From positions 62,001 through 126,000 of the forward strand of contig JAGNLV010000005.1 in assembly GCA_017999435.1 (NCBI GenBank): a DNA stretch of 64,000 bases, in the 5' to 3' direction. The DNA comes from Candidatus Zixiibacteriota bacterium. Its GTDB lineage: Bacteria; Zixibacteria; MSB-5A5; GN15; FEB-12. Both the position numbers and the translations under genes were made by a program. Numbering within the stretch: the first letter of the stretch is position 1; each line of letters starts with the position of its first letter. The notes beneath the pieces were generated by a model. That model ran no database searches. It was not told the origin of the DNA and worked only from the letters and a program-made list of their open reading frames with translations. Positions 1 through 8,637 of the stretch are shown in pieces.

Positions 1-2
1 TC

Positions 3-314
3 TTCCGCGAGTACAAACTCGGCCCGCTCATGGGCAAGCGGACCTGGGGAGGCGTGATCGGGATTGACGGATTCAACCGTCTGATCGACGGCGGCTACTT
101 CACGGTGCCCGGGTTCGGCATCTACAATCTCCAGGGAGAGTGGGTGATGGAGAATGTCGGGGTGACCCCGGATGTCGAGGTCGACAACCTCCCCGAGCGG
201 CTGGTCGCGGGGTACGACGATCAGCTCGACCGGGCGATCGAGAATGTTCTCCAGCGGCTGCAAGAGGATCCCAAGACGATCCCGGCGGTCAAGGGTTCGC
301 CGACGCCGCGCTGA
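3..314 (+). CDS. C-terminal fragment of tricorn-like S41 peptidase (5' truncated)
   Basis: The reading frame is open from the left edge and encodes the last 103 residues of a larger protein. The segment GKRTWGGVIGI, then DGGYFTVPGFGIY, then the run WVMENVGVTPDVEVDNLPE and a terminal region rich in LDRAIENVL match the end of tricorn-type S41 serine peptidases. In that family this part forms the edge of the catalytic C-terminal domain and ends with a conserved GV-x-PD(I/V)EV motif. The active-site serine would lie upstream of the window, so catalytic competence cannot be judged. The family degrades peptides; homologues with PDZ and beta-propeller domains are often periplasmic. The gene converges on the EamA transporter gene, with a perfect hairpin between them. 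Confidence 0.75.
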   Translation, partial: FREYKLGPLMGKRTWGGVIGIDGFNRLIDGGYFTVPGFGIYNLQGEWVMENVGVTPDVEVDNLPERLVAGYDDQLDRAIENVLQRLQEDPKTIPAVKGSPTPR

Positions 315-338
315 AAGCGACCAACTCCCGCCGTATCC

Positions 339-368
339 GCGGCCGCTGCCCGGCGGGGCAGCGGCCGC
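339..368. terminator. Perfect 13-bp hairpin between convergent genes
   Basis: Arms 339-351 and 356-368 are exact reverse complements (GCGGCCGCTGCCC) around a four-base loop. The hairpin lies 25 bases after the S41 stop and 15 bases before the EamA stop, so it could end transcription from both sides. No U-tract follows on either strand, so intrinsic termination is not assured; it may act as an RNA-stabilising 3' hairpin instead. Confidence 0.5.
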
Positions 369-383
369 AACGGTGAAGCGCGG

Positions 384-1283
384 TCACCGGCCGAACATGA
401 CGAGAAACGCGCCGCCCACGCCGAGGATGATGCCGAGCGTGCGCATCGGGGTCACTCGCTCGCCGAGGAAGAGGGCGGCAAAGATGAACATGAAGACGTT
501 GGACGTCTGATTGAGGGCGGCGGCGATCGAGGCCTGCGTCAGTTTCATGCCGGCCAGCCAGAGGAGGGTGGAGACGTAAGCGCCCATGAACGAGCCCGAT
601 AACGTGTACGCCCAGCGGTGGACGGAGAGCACGGAACGGACGATCTCGCGGCGGCGCGGGTGGAAAGCCAGGACGACCAGCAGCACGGCCGCACCGCCGA
701 TCATGCGCATCTCGGTGACCCACAACAACGGCGAGCGCTCCAGCAGCGGCTTGACCGCGACCAGGCTGGTGGCCGTGCAGGCCACCGCCAAGGCCCCCAG
801 AAGCACTCCTTTCACGAGACGGGCGCGGGGAAGATCGGCGTGCGACTCCCCCGTCACGCTGACGACCCCGGAAATGATCATGGCGACGCCGGCGAGCTGC
901 GGCAGCGCCAGACGCTCGGCGAGAAAGAGCATGGACAGGGCGATGACGAAGGGACTGTAGAGGCAGTCGACGACGGCGAAACGGCCGGCGCCGATGGCGT
1001 TGAGGCTGAAGAAGAAGATCGTGTCGGCGATCCCGATGCCGAGTGCCCCGGAGCCGAGCACCAGCAGGTAATCCCCCGCCGGAACGGAGCGAAAGAAGGT
1101 CTCCCGGGAGAGCCCGATGGTGGGGACGAACAGGAGGGCGGCCAGGAGGACTTTGAACAGATTGAGTCCGATGGGGTGGACGGTCTCGCCGCTCTTCTTG
1201 AACAGGATGACGGCGCAGGCCCAGGCGATCGCGGTGAGAAGCGAGAGGGCGGGACCGAGATAGTTGGCCGGCATGTCGATCAT
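384..1283 (-). CDS. EamA/DMT-family permease
   Basis: The 299-residue product has about ten hydrophobic helices arranged as two similar halves of about five each, as expected for EamA (drug/metabolite transporter) proteins that export or exchange small metabolites across the inner membrane. Typical sequence includes the N-terminal LGPALSLLTAIAWACAVILFKK and, in the second half, ALNQTSNVFMFIFAALFLGERV, which matches the conserved 'A..N...VF..L.A.LFLGE' pattern of the family. The start is placed at the ATG of MIDMPANYLG. A longer frame runs into the tRNA-Leu gene and is not credible. A second ATG three codons later is equally possible because neither has a strong ribosome-binding site. The substrate cannot be predicted. 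Confidence 0.85.
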   Translation of the reverse strand: MIDMPANYLGPALSLLTAIAWACAVILFKKSGETVHPIGLNLFKVLLAALLFVPTIGLSRETFFRSVPAGDYLLVLGSGALGIGIADTIFFFSLNAIGAGRFAVVDCLYSPFVIALSMLFLAERLALPQLAGVAMIISGVVSVTGESHADLPRARLVKGVLLGALAVACTATSLVAVKPLLERSPLLWVTEMRMIGGAAVLLVVLAFHPRRREIVRSVLSVHRWAYTLSGSFMGAYVSTLLWLAGMKLTQASIAAALNQTSNVFMFIFAALFLGERVTPMRTLGIILGVGGAFLVMFGR

Positions 1284-1368
1284 GGGAGTCAAAGGTAACC
1301 GACGGAAGAACCGGGGACAAGCGGGAAAGGCGCTCCTGCCGCCGTCGAGAACCGTGCGCTGCGAGAAA

Positions 1369-1452
1369 TGCCGGAGGCCGGACTCGAACCGGCATGGTGT
1401 TGCCACCGGGGGATTTTGAGTCCCCTGCGTCTACCAGTTTCACCACTCCGGC
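1369..1452 (-). tRNA. tRNA-Leu (anticodon CAA)
   Basis: On the minus strand the 7-bp acceptor stem GCCGGAG/CTCCGGC is complete. The anticodon arm is GGGGA-CTCAAAA-TCCCC, giving anticodon CAA (reads UUG). A variable arm (GGTGGCAACACC) typical of class II tRNAs and a T-arm with the GTTCGAGTC loop follow. The discriminator base is A, as expected for leucine. CCA is not encoded in the DNA. Confidence 0.95.
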
Positions 1453-1464
1453 AGAGCGTGAGCC

Positions 1465-1493
1465 AATATCCGGCGCGGGCGCCGGTCTGTCAA
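1465..1493 (-). promoter_or_regulatory. Predicted sigma70-type promoter of tRNA-Leu
   Basis: On the minus strand a perfect TTGACA (1493-1488) is followed, after exactly 17 bases, by GATATT (1470-1465; four of six consensus positions). Transcription would start about 5 bases before the mature tRNA end at 1452. Confidence 0.6.
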
Positions 1494-1526
1494 GATGGAA
1501 TCGGTGCGCGGCCGGGCGCGCAACTG

Positions 1527-3680
1527 TCAGAAATGTGTCCGGTCCTCGCTCGTGTCGACATCCGGCGCGGCCGGGCGGCGGGCCGCCGCGCCTGCGGAGT
1601 AGCGGCCGGATGACGGGTGCAGGCGGCAGCGCTGCGTGGGCTGGCTGTCGGCCGTGAATATCTCGGTCCGCACGTCGGTGCAGCGGTCGGTGGCCAGCTC
1701 GCCGGATTCGAGGCAGACGTCGGCGTGTACGATCCCCTCCGGCTCCTCGAAATCAAGGATGGGGAGGGTGTCGTGGGCGGCCATCATGAACTCCGTCCAG
1801 ATCGGAACGCCGTTCTTGGCGCCGTCCTGGCTGCGGCCAAGCGAGGTTTTGACGTCGAAACCGACCCAGGCGCCGGCCGTGATCTGGGGCGTGAACCCGA
1901 TGAACCAGTTGTCGCAGAAATTGTTCGAGGTCCCGGTCTTGCCCGCGGCCGGGCGGGTGAAACCGCGCGAACGGACCCCGCGCCCCGTGCCCGCGTCGAC
2001 CACCGACTGCATCAAGTTCACCATTATATAGGAGGTCTGCTCCGAAAGCACTTCCTCCTTCTGGATCGCCGTGTTGTCCTCGATGACGCTGCCGTAGCGG
2101 TCGACAATCTTGTGGATCATCCGGTAGGGGATGTGGATCCCCTTGTTCGGAAAGACCGAAAAGGCGGACACCAGCTCGATGGGAATCACCTCGCTCGTGC
2201 CGAGGGCGAGGGAGGGGTTCGCCTGGAGCGGGGTGGTGATGCCCATCCGGCGGGCGTAGAAGATGGCCTGCTCCGGTTTGATCCGGAGAAGGAGGCGGAT
2301 AGCGACGAGGTTGCGGGAGAGCCGGATGCCGTCGCGGAGCGTGATCGGCCCCATGAACTTGTCATCGAAATTGTGCGGCCGCCACTGGCTGGCGCCGGGG
2401 ATGTCCAGGACGATGGGGAGATCGTCGATCAGGTCGGAGGTGCGGAAACCGTTGTCGACGGCCGCCGTGTAGACGAACGGTTTGAAGGCCGAGCCGGGCT
2501 GAAGCCGGCCCTGCGTGGCCCGGTTGTATTTGGTCGCCTCGAACGACCGCCCGCCCACCAGCGCGAGAACGTCGCCGGTGGCGTTGTCGATGGCGACAAA
2601 GGCCCCCTGCACGTGCTTGTAGGCGCGGATGGGGCGCCCCTGGGCGTCGACCGTGTCGGGAAGCAGCTCGGTGTAGTCGGGATTGCCCAGCGTATACATC
2701 CGTTCGATCCGGGCGCGGAGCGAATCCACCTTTCGGGCCACGGCCGCCTCGGCCGCGCGCTGCAGACCGACGTCGAGCGACGTGAACACCTTCAGCCCCC
2801 CGGAATAGAGCATCGACTCACCGTAGCGGTCAAAGATGTACTGGCGGATTTCCTCGGTGAAATAGGGGGCGTCGCCGACGTTTTCCGAGGGCGGGGTGAC
2901 AACGAGCGGCTCGTCCTTGAGCGAATCGTACTGGGCCCGGTTCAATCCGCCGTACGTGTAGTAGGAATAGAGGACGCGGTTGCGGGCTTTGAGGGCCCGG
3001 TCGGGATACCGGAAGGGGGAGTTGCTGTTGGGAGCCTTGAGCATGCCGATCAGCACCGCGTCGTCGCTGATCGTCAGCTCCGCCACGTTCTTTCCGAAGA
3101 AATTGTGGGCGGCGGCGGCGACACCGTAGGCGCCGCTGCCGAAATAGTACTGGTTCAGGTACATCTCGAGGATTTCCTGCTTGGAATAGGTCCGCTCGAG
3201 TTTGACGGCGGTGAGGGCCTCCTTGAACTTGCGGTCGAACGTCTGCTCGCGGTTGAGGAAGAGCATCCGGGCGAGCTGCTGGGTGATGGTCGAAGCGCCG
3301 GCCTTGATGTCCCAGCTCAGAAGGTTGGAGAAGGCGACCACGAGGACGCGGCGCACATCGATCCCCCAGTGGTCATAGAACTTCCGGTCCTCCGAGGCCA
3401 GGAGCATGTTGACCAGGTCGGGAGGCATCTGGTCAAAGGGGGTCAGGGCGCGGTTTTCACTGAAGAACTCCTGAATGAGGATTCCGTTGCGGTCATAGAT
3501 CTTGGTTTTCAGGCTCGGTTCGATGTTGTGGAGCTGCTCGAACGAGGGGAGATCGGATTGGTAGACGCGGTAGGTCTTGTAGGCGGCGACCGCCAAGAGC
3601 AGGAGGGCCAGGGCAACCAGGCCGACCAGCATGGTGCGGAGGCGATCGCGGCGGAACTTCTTTTGATCGGGCGATTTCAT
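1527..3680 (-). CDS. Class A penicillin-binding protein (PBP1A-type transglycosylase/transpeptidase)
   Basis: A bifunctional peptidoglycan synthase of 717 residues that polymerises lipid II into glycan strands and cross-links the stem peptides on the outer face of the inner membrane. One N-terminal membrane anchor spans about residues 17-37. The GT51 transglycosylase domain follows with its catalytic-glutamate motif ASEDRKFYDHWGID (Glu about 97) and GASTITQQLARML (about 128-140). The transpeptidase domain carries SxxK as SAFK (Ser about 397), SRN (about 455) and KTGTS (about 581). The C-terminal 60 residues are Ser/Arg/Ala-rich and include several cysteines (DVCLESGELATDRC). An upstream in-frame TTG is possible, but the ATG at 3680 fits the family better. 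A promoter-like pair, TTGCGT (3719-3714) and TGTTAT (3697-3692), lies just before this ATG. Confidence 0.95.
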   Translation of the reverse strand: MKSPDQKKFRRDRLRTMLVGLVALALLLLAVAAYKTYRVYQSDLPSFEQLHNIEPSLKTKIYDRNGILIQEFFSENRALTPFDQMPPDLVNMLLASEDRKFYDHWGIDVRRVLVVAFSNLLSWDIKAGASTITQQLARMLFLNREQTFDRKFKEALTAVKLERTYSKQEILEMYLNQYYFGSGAYGVAAAAHNFFGKNVAELTISDDAVLIGMLKAPNSNSPFRYPDRALKARNRVLYSYYTYGGLNRAQYDSLKDEPLVVTPPSENVGDAPYFTEEIRQYIFDRYGESMLYSGGLKVFTSLDVGLQRAAEAAVARKVDSLRARIERMYTLGNPDYTELLPDTVDAQGRPIRAYKHVQGAFVAIDNATGDVLALVGGRSFEATKYNRATQGRLQPGSAFKPFVYTAAVDNGFRTSDLIDDLPIVLDIPGASQWRPHNFDDKFMGPITLRDGIRLSRNLVAIRLLLRIKPEQAIFYARRMGITTPLQANPSLALGTSEVIPIELVSAFSVFPNKGIHIPYRMIHKIVDRYGSVIEDNTAIQKEEVLSEQTSYIMVNLMQSVVDAGTGRGVRSRGFTRPAAGKTGTSNNFCDNWFIGFTPQITAGAWVGFDVKTSLGRSQDGAKNGVPIWTEFMMAAHDTLPILDFEEPEGIVHADVCLESGELATDRCTDVRTEIFTADSQPTQRCRLHPSSGRYSAGAAARRPAAPDVDTSEDRTHF

Positions 3681-3826
3681 CCTGTCTGTCAATAACAGGC
3701 CGGTCTCCCGGACACGCAAGCTAAAACAAAATCCCGCTTGTTCCGCCGGAGCCTCGGCCGTTTATTGTTCACCACGCGGCAGCAGCCTTCCGACCAGGCG
3801 GCCGCCGCTGAGGCTTTTCCGATTAT

Positions 3827-5134
3827 ATGTCGATACGTGAACAAAAGATGCACACCAAGGAGAGCGAGTTGAAGACGCGGACTGACAGTGCGGCGATCAA
3901 CCGGGAGTTCGAACGGCAGTGGCAGATCATCACCCGCGGGGCGGTCGACGTGCTTCCCGAGGAGGAGTTCCGGGAGCGGGTGAAGCGGTCGCTCCGCGAG
4001 AACAAGCCGCTGCGGGTGAAGCAGGGGTTTGACCCGACGGCGCCCGACATTCACCTCGGCCACACCATCGGCATCCGCAAGCTGCGGCAGTTTCAGGACC
4101 TCGGACACACCGTCGTGCTCATCGTCGGCGACTACACCGGCATGGTCGGCGACCCCTCGGGGCGGTCGGCCACCCGGCCGCAGTTGGACTACGATACCCT
4201 GATGAAGAACGCGGAGACTTACCAGCGGCAGTTTTTCAAGATTCTCGACCGCGCGAAAACCGAGGTGCATTTCAACGGCGAGTGGTTCAAGCAGATGTCG
4301 TTCGCCGAGGTGATGCAGCTGGCCATGAAGTTCACGGTGGCCCGGCTCTTGGAGCGGGACGATTTCGAAAAGCGAATGCGGCGCGGGATTCCGATCTCGG
4401 TCCACGAGCTCTTCTACCCGCTCATGCAGGCGTATGATTCGGTGGCGATCCGGGCCGATGTCGAGCTCGGCGCGACCGAGCAGAAGTTCAACCTGCTGGC
4501 CGGAAGGACGATCCAGGAGGCTTACGGCGTCGAGCCGCAGTGCATCCTCACCCTGCCGGTGCTGGTGGGGATCGACGGCGAGAACCGGATGTCCAAGTCG
4601 CTGGGAAACTATATCGGAATCGACGAGTCGCCGCGGGAGATTTTCGGCAAGATCATGAAGATTCCCGACCGGCTGATCGCCGACTACGCCGCGCTGGTGG
4701 CCGACTACACCCTTGAGGAACTCGAGGACATTAAACAAAAACTTGCAAGTCCCGATATTAATCCGATGGATGTCAAAAAGATGCTTGGGGAACGCATGGT
4801 CGAGATGTACCACCAGGCCGGAGCCGGCGCGGCGGCCCGGGAGGAGTTCGGGCGCGTCTTCTCCCAGAAGCAGTTGCCCGATGAGATTCCCGAATGTCCC
4901 TCGGCCCGCATCAGGGAGTGGGGACTTGATCCCGACCGAATCTATCTGGTGCACCTGATGGCCAAGGCCGAGTTGGCGAAGTCGAACAGCGACGCCCGCA
5001 AACTGATACAGGCCGGAGCGGTCGAGCTCGACGGGGAGCGGGTGTCGGATCCCGACTACGAGTTCGCGCTGCCCGACACCGGCTTCGTCGTGCTGAAAGT
5101 AGGCAAACGCCGGTTCCTCAGGCTGCGGCGATAG
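3827..5134 (+). CDS. tyrS: Tyrosyl-tRNA synthetase
   Basis: A class I aminoacyl-tRNA synthetase that charges tRNA-Tyr. The Rossmann fold carries the HIGH motif as HLGH (residues 76-79) and the KMSKS motif as RMSKS (254-258). The tyrosine-pocket segments LIVGDYTGMVGDPSGRS and YPLMQAYDSVAI are typical, and the C-terminal S4 RNA-binding domain (about 365-432) includes SNSDARKLIQAGAVELDGERV. The start is uncertain. ATG 3827 and ATG 3848 have poor ribosome-binding sites, whereas a TTG at 3869 sits six bases after AAGGAG, which could be the true start. A run of low GC content at about 4725-4790 interrupts otherwise GC-rich codon use without disturbing the frame. Confidence 0.96.
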   Translation: MSIREQKMHTKESELKTRTDSAAINREFERQWQIITRGAVDVLPEEEFRERVKRSLRENKPLRVKQGFDPTAPDIHLGHTIGIRKLRQFQDLGHTVVLIVGDYTGMVGDPSGRSATRPQLDYDTLMKNAETYQRQFFKILDRAKTEVHFNGEWFKQMSFAEVMQLAMKFTVARLLERDDFEKRMRRGIPISVHELFYPLMQAYDSVAIRADVELGATEQKFNLLAGRTIQEAYGVEPQCILTLPVLVGIDGENRMSKSLGNYIGIDESPREIFGKIMKIPDRLIADYAALVADYTLEELEDIKQKLASPDINPMDVKKMLGERMVEMYHQAGAGAAAREEFGRVFSQKQLPDEIPECPSARIREWGLDPDRIYLVHLMAKAELAKSNSDARKLIQAGAVELDGERVSDPDYEFALPDTGFVVLKVGKRRFLRLRR

Positions 5135-5225
5135 CGACCGGGCACTTTCTACGGCGGACGTTGTAGTAAGGGTGACCTTTCGCTCTCCCCGGGGGCGGCG
5201 TCCGGTCCCCCGGAGACGGTTCAAG

Positions 5226-6851
5226 ATGATAAGGATAGTTTTCACAGCAACGGTGGCTGCGGCCCTTCTCGGCGGCTGCGCCTCGCAGGCGATTCGCCGC
5301 GAGACGGTCGAGGTGCATGCCGACCCGCAGCCGGTGCGGGTGGAGAAAATTCCGCTGGCGGCGGAGATCGAGCGGGTCAACCCGCTTGCTTACAACTTTT
5401 TTGTCGACGGCGTGCTGTTCGAGGCCCTCGGCAATTCGTACCAGGCGACCGAGAGTTACGGCAAAGCCCTCCAGTACTACCCGGACTCGTATGTGATCCG
5501 CGCCTCGCTGGCTGAGAACCTCTTTCGCATGCAGCGTTTCGACGATGCGCTGGCGGTGCTGCAGCCGGTTGCGCCGGAAGACGCCGCGGTGTGGGAATTG
5601 CGCGGCGACATCTATCGCGCGGGGGGGCAGATCGACGCCTCGGTGCGTGCCTACGAGCGGGCCGTCGAGCAGGATTCCAGCCGCTTCGAGATCTTCTCGT
5701 TTCTGGCCGGCGTCTATTCGCGGGACGGGAATTTCCCGAAAGCGAAGTGGGCGTTCCGCCATCTGGCCCGGCTCGATCCGGAAAATCACGCGATCTGGTA
5801 CGAACTGGGGCGGCTGCACTTGCGGCTGGGGGAGGCGGATGCGGCGCTGACGTCTTTCCGACGCTCGGCGGAGTTGCGTGCGGACCCCACGAACGTGATG
5901 TCGTTTATCGGGATGGGAGAAATATATGAAGCACGGGAGCAGCTCGATTCCGCCAAAATGGCGTTCGAGCGGGCGCTCGCGATCGACACGGCCAACATTG
6001 TCGCCCATCGGAATTTGGCCGGCGTTTATGTGAAGCTCGACTCCCTGGAGCAGGCGGCCGTGCATGCCCGTATCGAGAGTCGGCTGGCCCCGCTGGACCG
6101 GAATTCCAGCCGGCGGCTGGGGATGATCTACTACTATATAGACTCCCTGGCCGCGGCCGACTCGGTATTTACGGCGCTGGTGGCGAGCGGCGAGAACAGC
6201 CCGGTCAACCACGAGTACCTGGGGCGGATCGCGCTGCGCCAGGATGATCCGCCGCGGGCGGTCGAGCAGTTCCGCCGGGCGCTCGCTCTGTCGGATTCGA
6301 CCTGGGAACCATGGGTTGATCTGGCCGCCGCCTACCGGGCCGGCCATCAGCGCAACGAGGAGATCGCCGCCTACCGCGAGGGATTGGGGCAGGTGCGGGA
6401 CACCGCCGGGCAGGCCCAGTTGATGATGGCGCTGGGGGCGGCCTACGAACAGACCGGCCAGTTCGACAGCGCGGTCGCCACCTTCGAGCGCCTGGTGGCG
6501 CTGGCCCCGACGTTCGACGCCGCCCTGAACTACCTGGGGTACATGCTGGCCGACTCCGGGCAGCGGTTGGATTACGCACGGGAACTGATCGAGCGGGCGC
6601 TCCAACTCAAGCCCAACAACGCCGCCTATCTGGACAGCTACGGATGGGTGTTCTACCGGCTCGGCCGTTACGAAGAGGCGCGCGCGCAGCTCGAGCGCGC
6701 GGTAGGACTTGACAGCGACCCGGTAATGTTCGATCATCTGGGCGATATCTATCATGCTCTCGGCCAAGCGGAGGCAGCGCAGCACTGGTGGCACAAAGCA
6801 CTCGAACTCGATCCCGACAACGCGACCATTCGAGCGAAACTGGATCTGTGA
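5226..6851 (+). CDS. TPR-repeat lipoprotein
   Basis: A 541-residue protein with a lipoprotein signal peptide, MIRIVFTATVAAALLGGC, ending in an LLGGC lipobox. The mature part is almost entirely tetratricopeptide repeats, about a dozen helix pairs with motifs such as AYNFFVDGVLFEALGN, NYLGYMLADSGQRLDYARE and LDSYGWVFYRLGRYEEARAQL. Such proteins act as periplasm-facing scaffolds at the inner leaflet of the outer membrane or the inner membrane. The ATG at 5226 follows GGAGACGG at a good distance; upstream in-frame codons lack the signal peptide. The stop overlaps the GTG start of the next lipoprotein gene by four bases (GTGA), so the two are translationally coupled and probably work together. The specific partner is unknown. 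Confidence 0.85.
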   Translation: MIRIVFTATVAAALLGGCASQAIRRETVEVHADPQPVRVEKIPLAAEIERVNPLAYNFFVDGVLFEALGNSYQATESYGKALQYYPDSYVIRASLAENLFRMQRFDDALAVLQPVAPEDAAVWELRGDIYRAGGQIDASVRAYERAVEQDSSRFEIFSFLAGVYSRDGNFPKAKWAFRHLARLDPENHAIWYELGRLHLRLGEADAALTSFRRSAELRADPTNVMSFIGMGEIYEAREQLDSAKMAFERALAIDTANIVAHRNLAGVYVKLDSLEQAAVHARIESRLAPLDRNSSRRLGMIYYYIDSLAAADSVFTALVASGENSPVNHEYLGRIALRQDDPPRAVEQFRRALALSDSTWEPWVDLAAAYRAGHQRNEEIAAYREGLGQVRDTAGQAQLMMALGAAYEQTGQFDSAVATFERLVALAPTFDAALNYLGYMLADSGQRLDYARELIERALQLKPNNAAYLDSYGWVFYRLGRYEEARAQLERAVGLDSDPVMFDHLGDIYHALGQAEAAQHWWHKALELDPDNATIRAKLDL

Positions 6852-8524
6852 CGATCGCTGCGGTCCTCCGGGCCGCGGCCCTGGCCGTCCTCCTGGCGGG
6901 CTGCGCCGAGATCGCTCCGCCGCCGGGCGGCGACGTCGACCGCACGCCGCCCGCGCTCCTGGCCGTCACCCCTCCCAACGGCGCCACGAATGTCCCGCTG
7001 TCGGACCGGGTGGTTCTCCGGTTCTCCGAGCGGGTGCTCGCACCCCAGACCGGCAAGGCGTTCTTCATCTCCCCCCATCTGCGGGCGGAGCCGACCGTGA
7101 AGTGGAGGGGGGACCGCATCGAGATCATTTTCCCCGACAGTTTCCAGGCCAATCAGACGTACATCATCGCCCTGAGCAGCGCGATCAGCGACCTGCGGAA
7201 CAACGTGTTCGACAGCGCCGGCGTGATTGCCTTTTCCACGGGAGCGACGCTGGACTCCGGGCGGGTGGCCGGGACGGTGCTCGGCGCCGGCGGATCCCCC
7301 CAGGGAGGACTGCTGGCGGGGCTGTACGACGCGACGCTGTTCACCGACTCGACCGTTTGGGACAGCCTGTTTCCGACCTATCTCACACAGACCAACCAGC
7401 AGGGGCAGTTTAGCTTCGCCTATCTTCCCGACCGCCCCTACCGCCTCGTCGTTTTTCAGGATCGCAACCGCAACGAGCGGTTCAACCCGGCGCGCGAGTC
7501 GTTCGCACTGGCCGACCGGCCGGTGATCGTGGGCGGGGCGCTGCGGCTCTCCGGTCTCCGTCTGGGCCTGACCACAACCGATACGACCACGGCGCATGTG
7601 CTCTCGGCGACCTTCACGGCCGACCGGCTCCTGCGGCTGCGGCTGGACCGGCCTGTCGCAACTGACCACCTGTCGGCCAATCCGCAGGATCTCGCGCTCG
7701 TGTCGCTGGCCGACACAACGGTGCGGGTCACGGCTCAGGCAATCCTGGAGCAGGGAGAGGAGACGTCGGCCACGCTCACCGCCTGGCTGGGCTCGCCGGA
7801 CAGCGGGCTGTACCGGGTGACGGCGATCTACGATCCGGACCGCCCGCCAATGGCGTACGACAGCCTGCGCATCGCCGGGGCGGAGGACCAGACGGCGCCG
7901 CAGCTTGTGGCGTTCGCGCCGGCCGGTCCCGGGTTCCTTCGCGATCTCGACCTGCGGCTGACCGTCAGCGAACCGCTTGACACCTCGGCGATCACCCCCG
8001 AAACCTTCGTTCTCTGGCGGGAGCCCGATACAATGCGCGTGCCGCTGGCATGGTCGTGGAAGGATGTGTTCCACCTGACTTTCGGCAAGGAGTCGCTGCG
8101 GGAAGGGGAGGGGTACCGGCTGGCGGTGACCGAGTTTGATCTGAAGGACCGGGCGGGCAACGTCGCGGGCGACTCGCTGCGCGAGTACCGTTTCAACACC
8201 CTCGACGTCGATTCGCTCGGGTCGATCACGGGCCAGGTGCGGATCGGCCTGCCGGACCGGGAGAAGGACACGGTCGAGCTGACATTCAAGCCGGTCGGCG
8301 GCACGGGGGCGTTCTACTGGCGCGGGCCGCAGGGAGGTTTCACCCTGGCGGCGCCGGCGGGCAAGTACCTCCTGTCAGGGTACATCGACAGCAACGGCGA
8401 CGGCGCGCTGTCGCTCGGGTCGGTCGATCCGTGGCGGACGGCCGAGACCCAGAGCGCCTACGCCGATACGGTGCAGGTGCGGGCGCGCTTCGAGACCGCC
8501 GGCATCGACTTTGTCCTCCAGTAG
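6848..8524 (+). CDS. Lipoprotein with Ig-like (Big_5/SbsA-type) domain
   Basis: A 558-residue protein read from a GTG at 6848 that overlaps the upstream stop (GTGA). The start gives a clear lipoprotein signal, VTIAAVLRAAALAVLLAGC, with the lipobox cysteine near residue 19. An N-terminal Ig-like domain of the SbsA/Big_5 type begins at TPPALLAVTPPNGATNVPL and runs to about residue 130. A second beta-sandwich segment follows, RLLRLRLDRPVATDH onward, and then a third, TAPQLVAFAPAGPGFLRDLDLRLTVSEPLD. The C-terminal part holds a carboxypeptidase-regulatory-like or SpaA-like beta module with a Ca-loop-like DSNGDGALS. These modules suggest a surface or periplasmic structural role; the biochemical function is unknown. 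Coupling to the TPR lipoprotein suggests a joint envelope function. Confidence 0.8.
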   Translation: MTIAAVLRAAALAVLLAGCAEIAPPPGGDVDRTPPALLAVTPPNGATNVPLSDRVVLRFSERVLAPQTGKAFFISPHLRAEPTVKWRGDRIEIIFPDSFQANQTYIIALSSAISDLRNNVFDSAGVIAFSTGATLDSGRVAGTVLGAGGSPQGGLLAGLYDATLFTDSTVWDSLFPTYLTQTNQQGQFSFAYLPDRPYRLVVFQDRNRNERFNPARESFALADRPVIVGGALRLSGLRLGLTTTDTTTAHVLSATFTADRLLRLRLDRPVATDHLSANPQDLALVSLADTTVRVTAQAILEQGEETSATLTAWLGSPDSGLYRVTAIYDPDRPPMAYDSLRIAGAEDQTAPQLVAFAPAGPGFLRDLDLRLTVSEPLDTSAITPETFVLWREPDTMRVPLAWSWKDVFHLTFGKESLREGEGYRLAVTEFDLKDRAGNVAGDSLREYRFNTLDVDSLGSITGQVRIGLPDREKDTVELTFKPVGGTGAFYWRGPQGGFTLAAPAGKYLLSGYIDSNGDGALSLGSVDPWRTAETQSAYADTVQVRARFETAGIDFVLQ

Positions 8525-8584
8525 CACAGGACAGGCGGACCGGTGATCGGCGCGGCCGGCCGGCAAGACTGCGGGTGAAATAGG

Positions 8585-8613
8585 AAAGGCGGGACCGAGC
8601 GGTTCCGCCTTTT
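8585..8613. terminator. Bidirectional intrinsic terminator
   Basis: A 12-bp stem (8585-8596 with 8601-8612, one G-T wobble) encloses the loop GAGC. It starts with AAA and ends with TTTT, so both strands show a hairpin plus a short U-run. It separates two convergent genes, the Ig-like lipoprotein and the OmpA-family lipoprotein. Confidence 0.8.
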
Positions 8614-8637
8614 GCGTGATCCTGAAGACTCTGGTCG

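Noticed and set aside
289-1446. Frame of 385 codons on the minus strand that runs through tRNA-Leu
   Set aside because: It translates tRNA sequence (VKLVDAGDSKSP) and overlaps the EamA gene in another phase.
1617-3695. Long plus-strand open frame (692 codons) opposite the PBP1A gene
   Set aside because: It mirrors the PBP frame, has no domain-like sequence and is explained by the scarcity of stop codons in high-GC DNA.
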